From assembly GCF_000721075.1 (NCBI RefSeq), contig NZ_JOEQ01000083.1, positions 1 to 5,547 of the forward strand: DNA of 5,547 bases, in the 5' to 3' direction. The notes beneath the pieces are model-generated. The model ran no database searches. It was not told the origin of the DNA and saw only the letters and a program-made list of their open reading frames with translations. The position numbers and the translations under genes are program-made. This DNA comes from Streptosporangium amethystogenes (GTDB lineage: Bacteria > Actinomycetota > Actinomycetes > Streptosporangiales > Streptosporangiaceae). Every line of letters begins with the position of its first letter. The first letter of the stretch is position 1. This document shows, piece by piece, positions 5,340 to 5,547 of the stretch.

Positions 5340-5393
5340 GCTCGTCGCAACAGTCGAATGACCGCGTGTTGCGATGATTGCTGGAATCCGCCC
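5320..5393 (+). mobile_element. IS30 right-end fragment, direct repeat of 2127-2200
   Basis: Bases 5324-5393 match 2131-2200 at 64 of 70 positions without gaps. In the transposase frame the fragment encodes PAELFTKLVATVE and a TGA, against PTELFAKLVATVD in the intact copy. It also keeps the CGCAACA/TGTTGCG stem (5346-5352/5367-5373) and the element tip. The rest of the element is absent from this window. Just upstream, 5302-5319 reads RRPRRT in the same frame. That resembles the transposase RPRK segment with about five codons missing, so the fragment may begin near 5300. It comes from a related copy, not an identical one. The match continues four bases past the inferred tip (GCCC), which may be chance or a shared flank. 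Confidence 0.82.
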
Positions 5394-5547
5394 GGCCCGA
5401 CCTGGACCCACTTGACGATCTTCGCCGGGAAGGTGTGACGGCTTGATTTGGGATCTGGCCCACATTTCGTGATGAATACTGCCCCGTAGCCTCGGCTGAG
5501 TCGGTGAGGATGCGTCGAGTGCGAAGATCGTTGCCTGGATGTCCTCC
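5394..5547. other. Unassigned right edge of the window
   Basis: No recognisable gene. A - strand frame is open across the whole stretch and beyond (residues such as EDIQATIFALDASSPTQPRL near the right edge), but its third-position bias is only moderate and it shows no family motif. It could be the end of a gene entering from the right, more insertion sequence debris, or noise. Local GC content falls around 5436-5486 compared with the neighbouring genes. Confidence 0.3.

Noticed and set aside
2197..5393. A true composite transposon made of two IS30 copies
   Set aside because: Only a right-end fragment is present on the right side, and no matching outer left end or target duplication is visible. 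Direct repeats are all that can be claimed.
4614..5465. 283-codon - strand frame opposite TetR
   Set aside because: Arg/Gly/His-rich shadow of the TetR gene; it also runs across the IS30 fragment and the operators.

Overview
This is a GC-rich window with strong G/C bias in third codon positions. The gene families (TetR with a TetR_C_1-like C-terminus, an IS30 transposase, GntR and SDR fragments) suggest an actinomycete chromosome or large plasmid. I cannot name the species. No rRNA, tRNA or CRISPR array is visible. It reads as a rearranged accessory region: gene debris, an insertion sequence, then a small regulated gene cluster that ends against a second piece of the same kind of insertion sequence.

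Bases 1-197 are the 3' end of an unrecognised gene on the + strand. After about 220 bases with no convincing gene, two broken genes meet at about base 510. One is the C-terminal tail of a short-chain dehydrogenase/reductase (SDR) on the - strand (417-513). The other is the C-terminal effector-domain half of a GntR-type regulator on the + strand (510-812). Both lack their N-terminal parts, as if one deletion removed the middle of a divergent regulator/enzyme pair. A complete-looking IS30-family element follows (about 906-2196). It has a full-length DD(33)E transposase, imperfect terminal inverted repeats and a hairpin over the transposase ribosome binding site.

The cluster from 2262 to 5339 has a TetR repressor (4650-5339, +) reading away from a leftward gene series. 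That series is a small membrane protein gene broken by an in-frame TAG and a probable frameshift (4201-4561), an unknown 100-residue protein (3788-4090), and a membrane-anchored alpha/beta hydrolase of the PAF-acetylhydrolase/dienelactone-hydrolase type (2262-3788). The last two genes overlap by one base and are probably translationally coupled. The TetR/membrane-gene intergenic region carries two related palindromes centred 33 bp apart, which are the likely TetR operators. The simplest model is that TetR represses itself and the leftward series ending in the hydrolase.

The last codons and the stop of TetR lie inside a second IS30 right-end fragment (5320-5393). It matches the right end of the intact element at 64 of 70 positions and has the same orientation. 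IS30 right ends therefore flank the hydrolase/TetR cluster as direct repeats. I see nothing that clearly forms a new defence or biosynthetic system. The most interesting features are the operator pair, the fused divergent gene remnants, the IS30 direct repeats that reshaped the TetR C-terminus, and the broken membrane gene.
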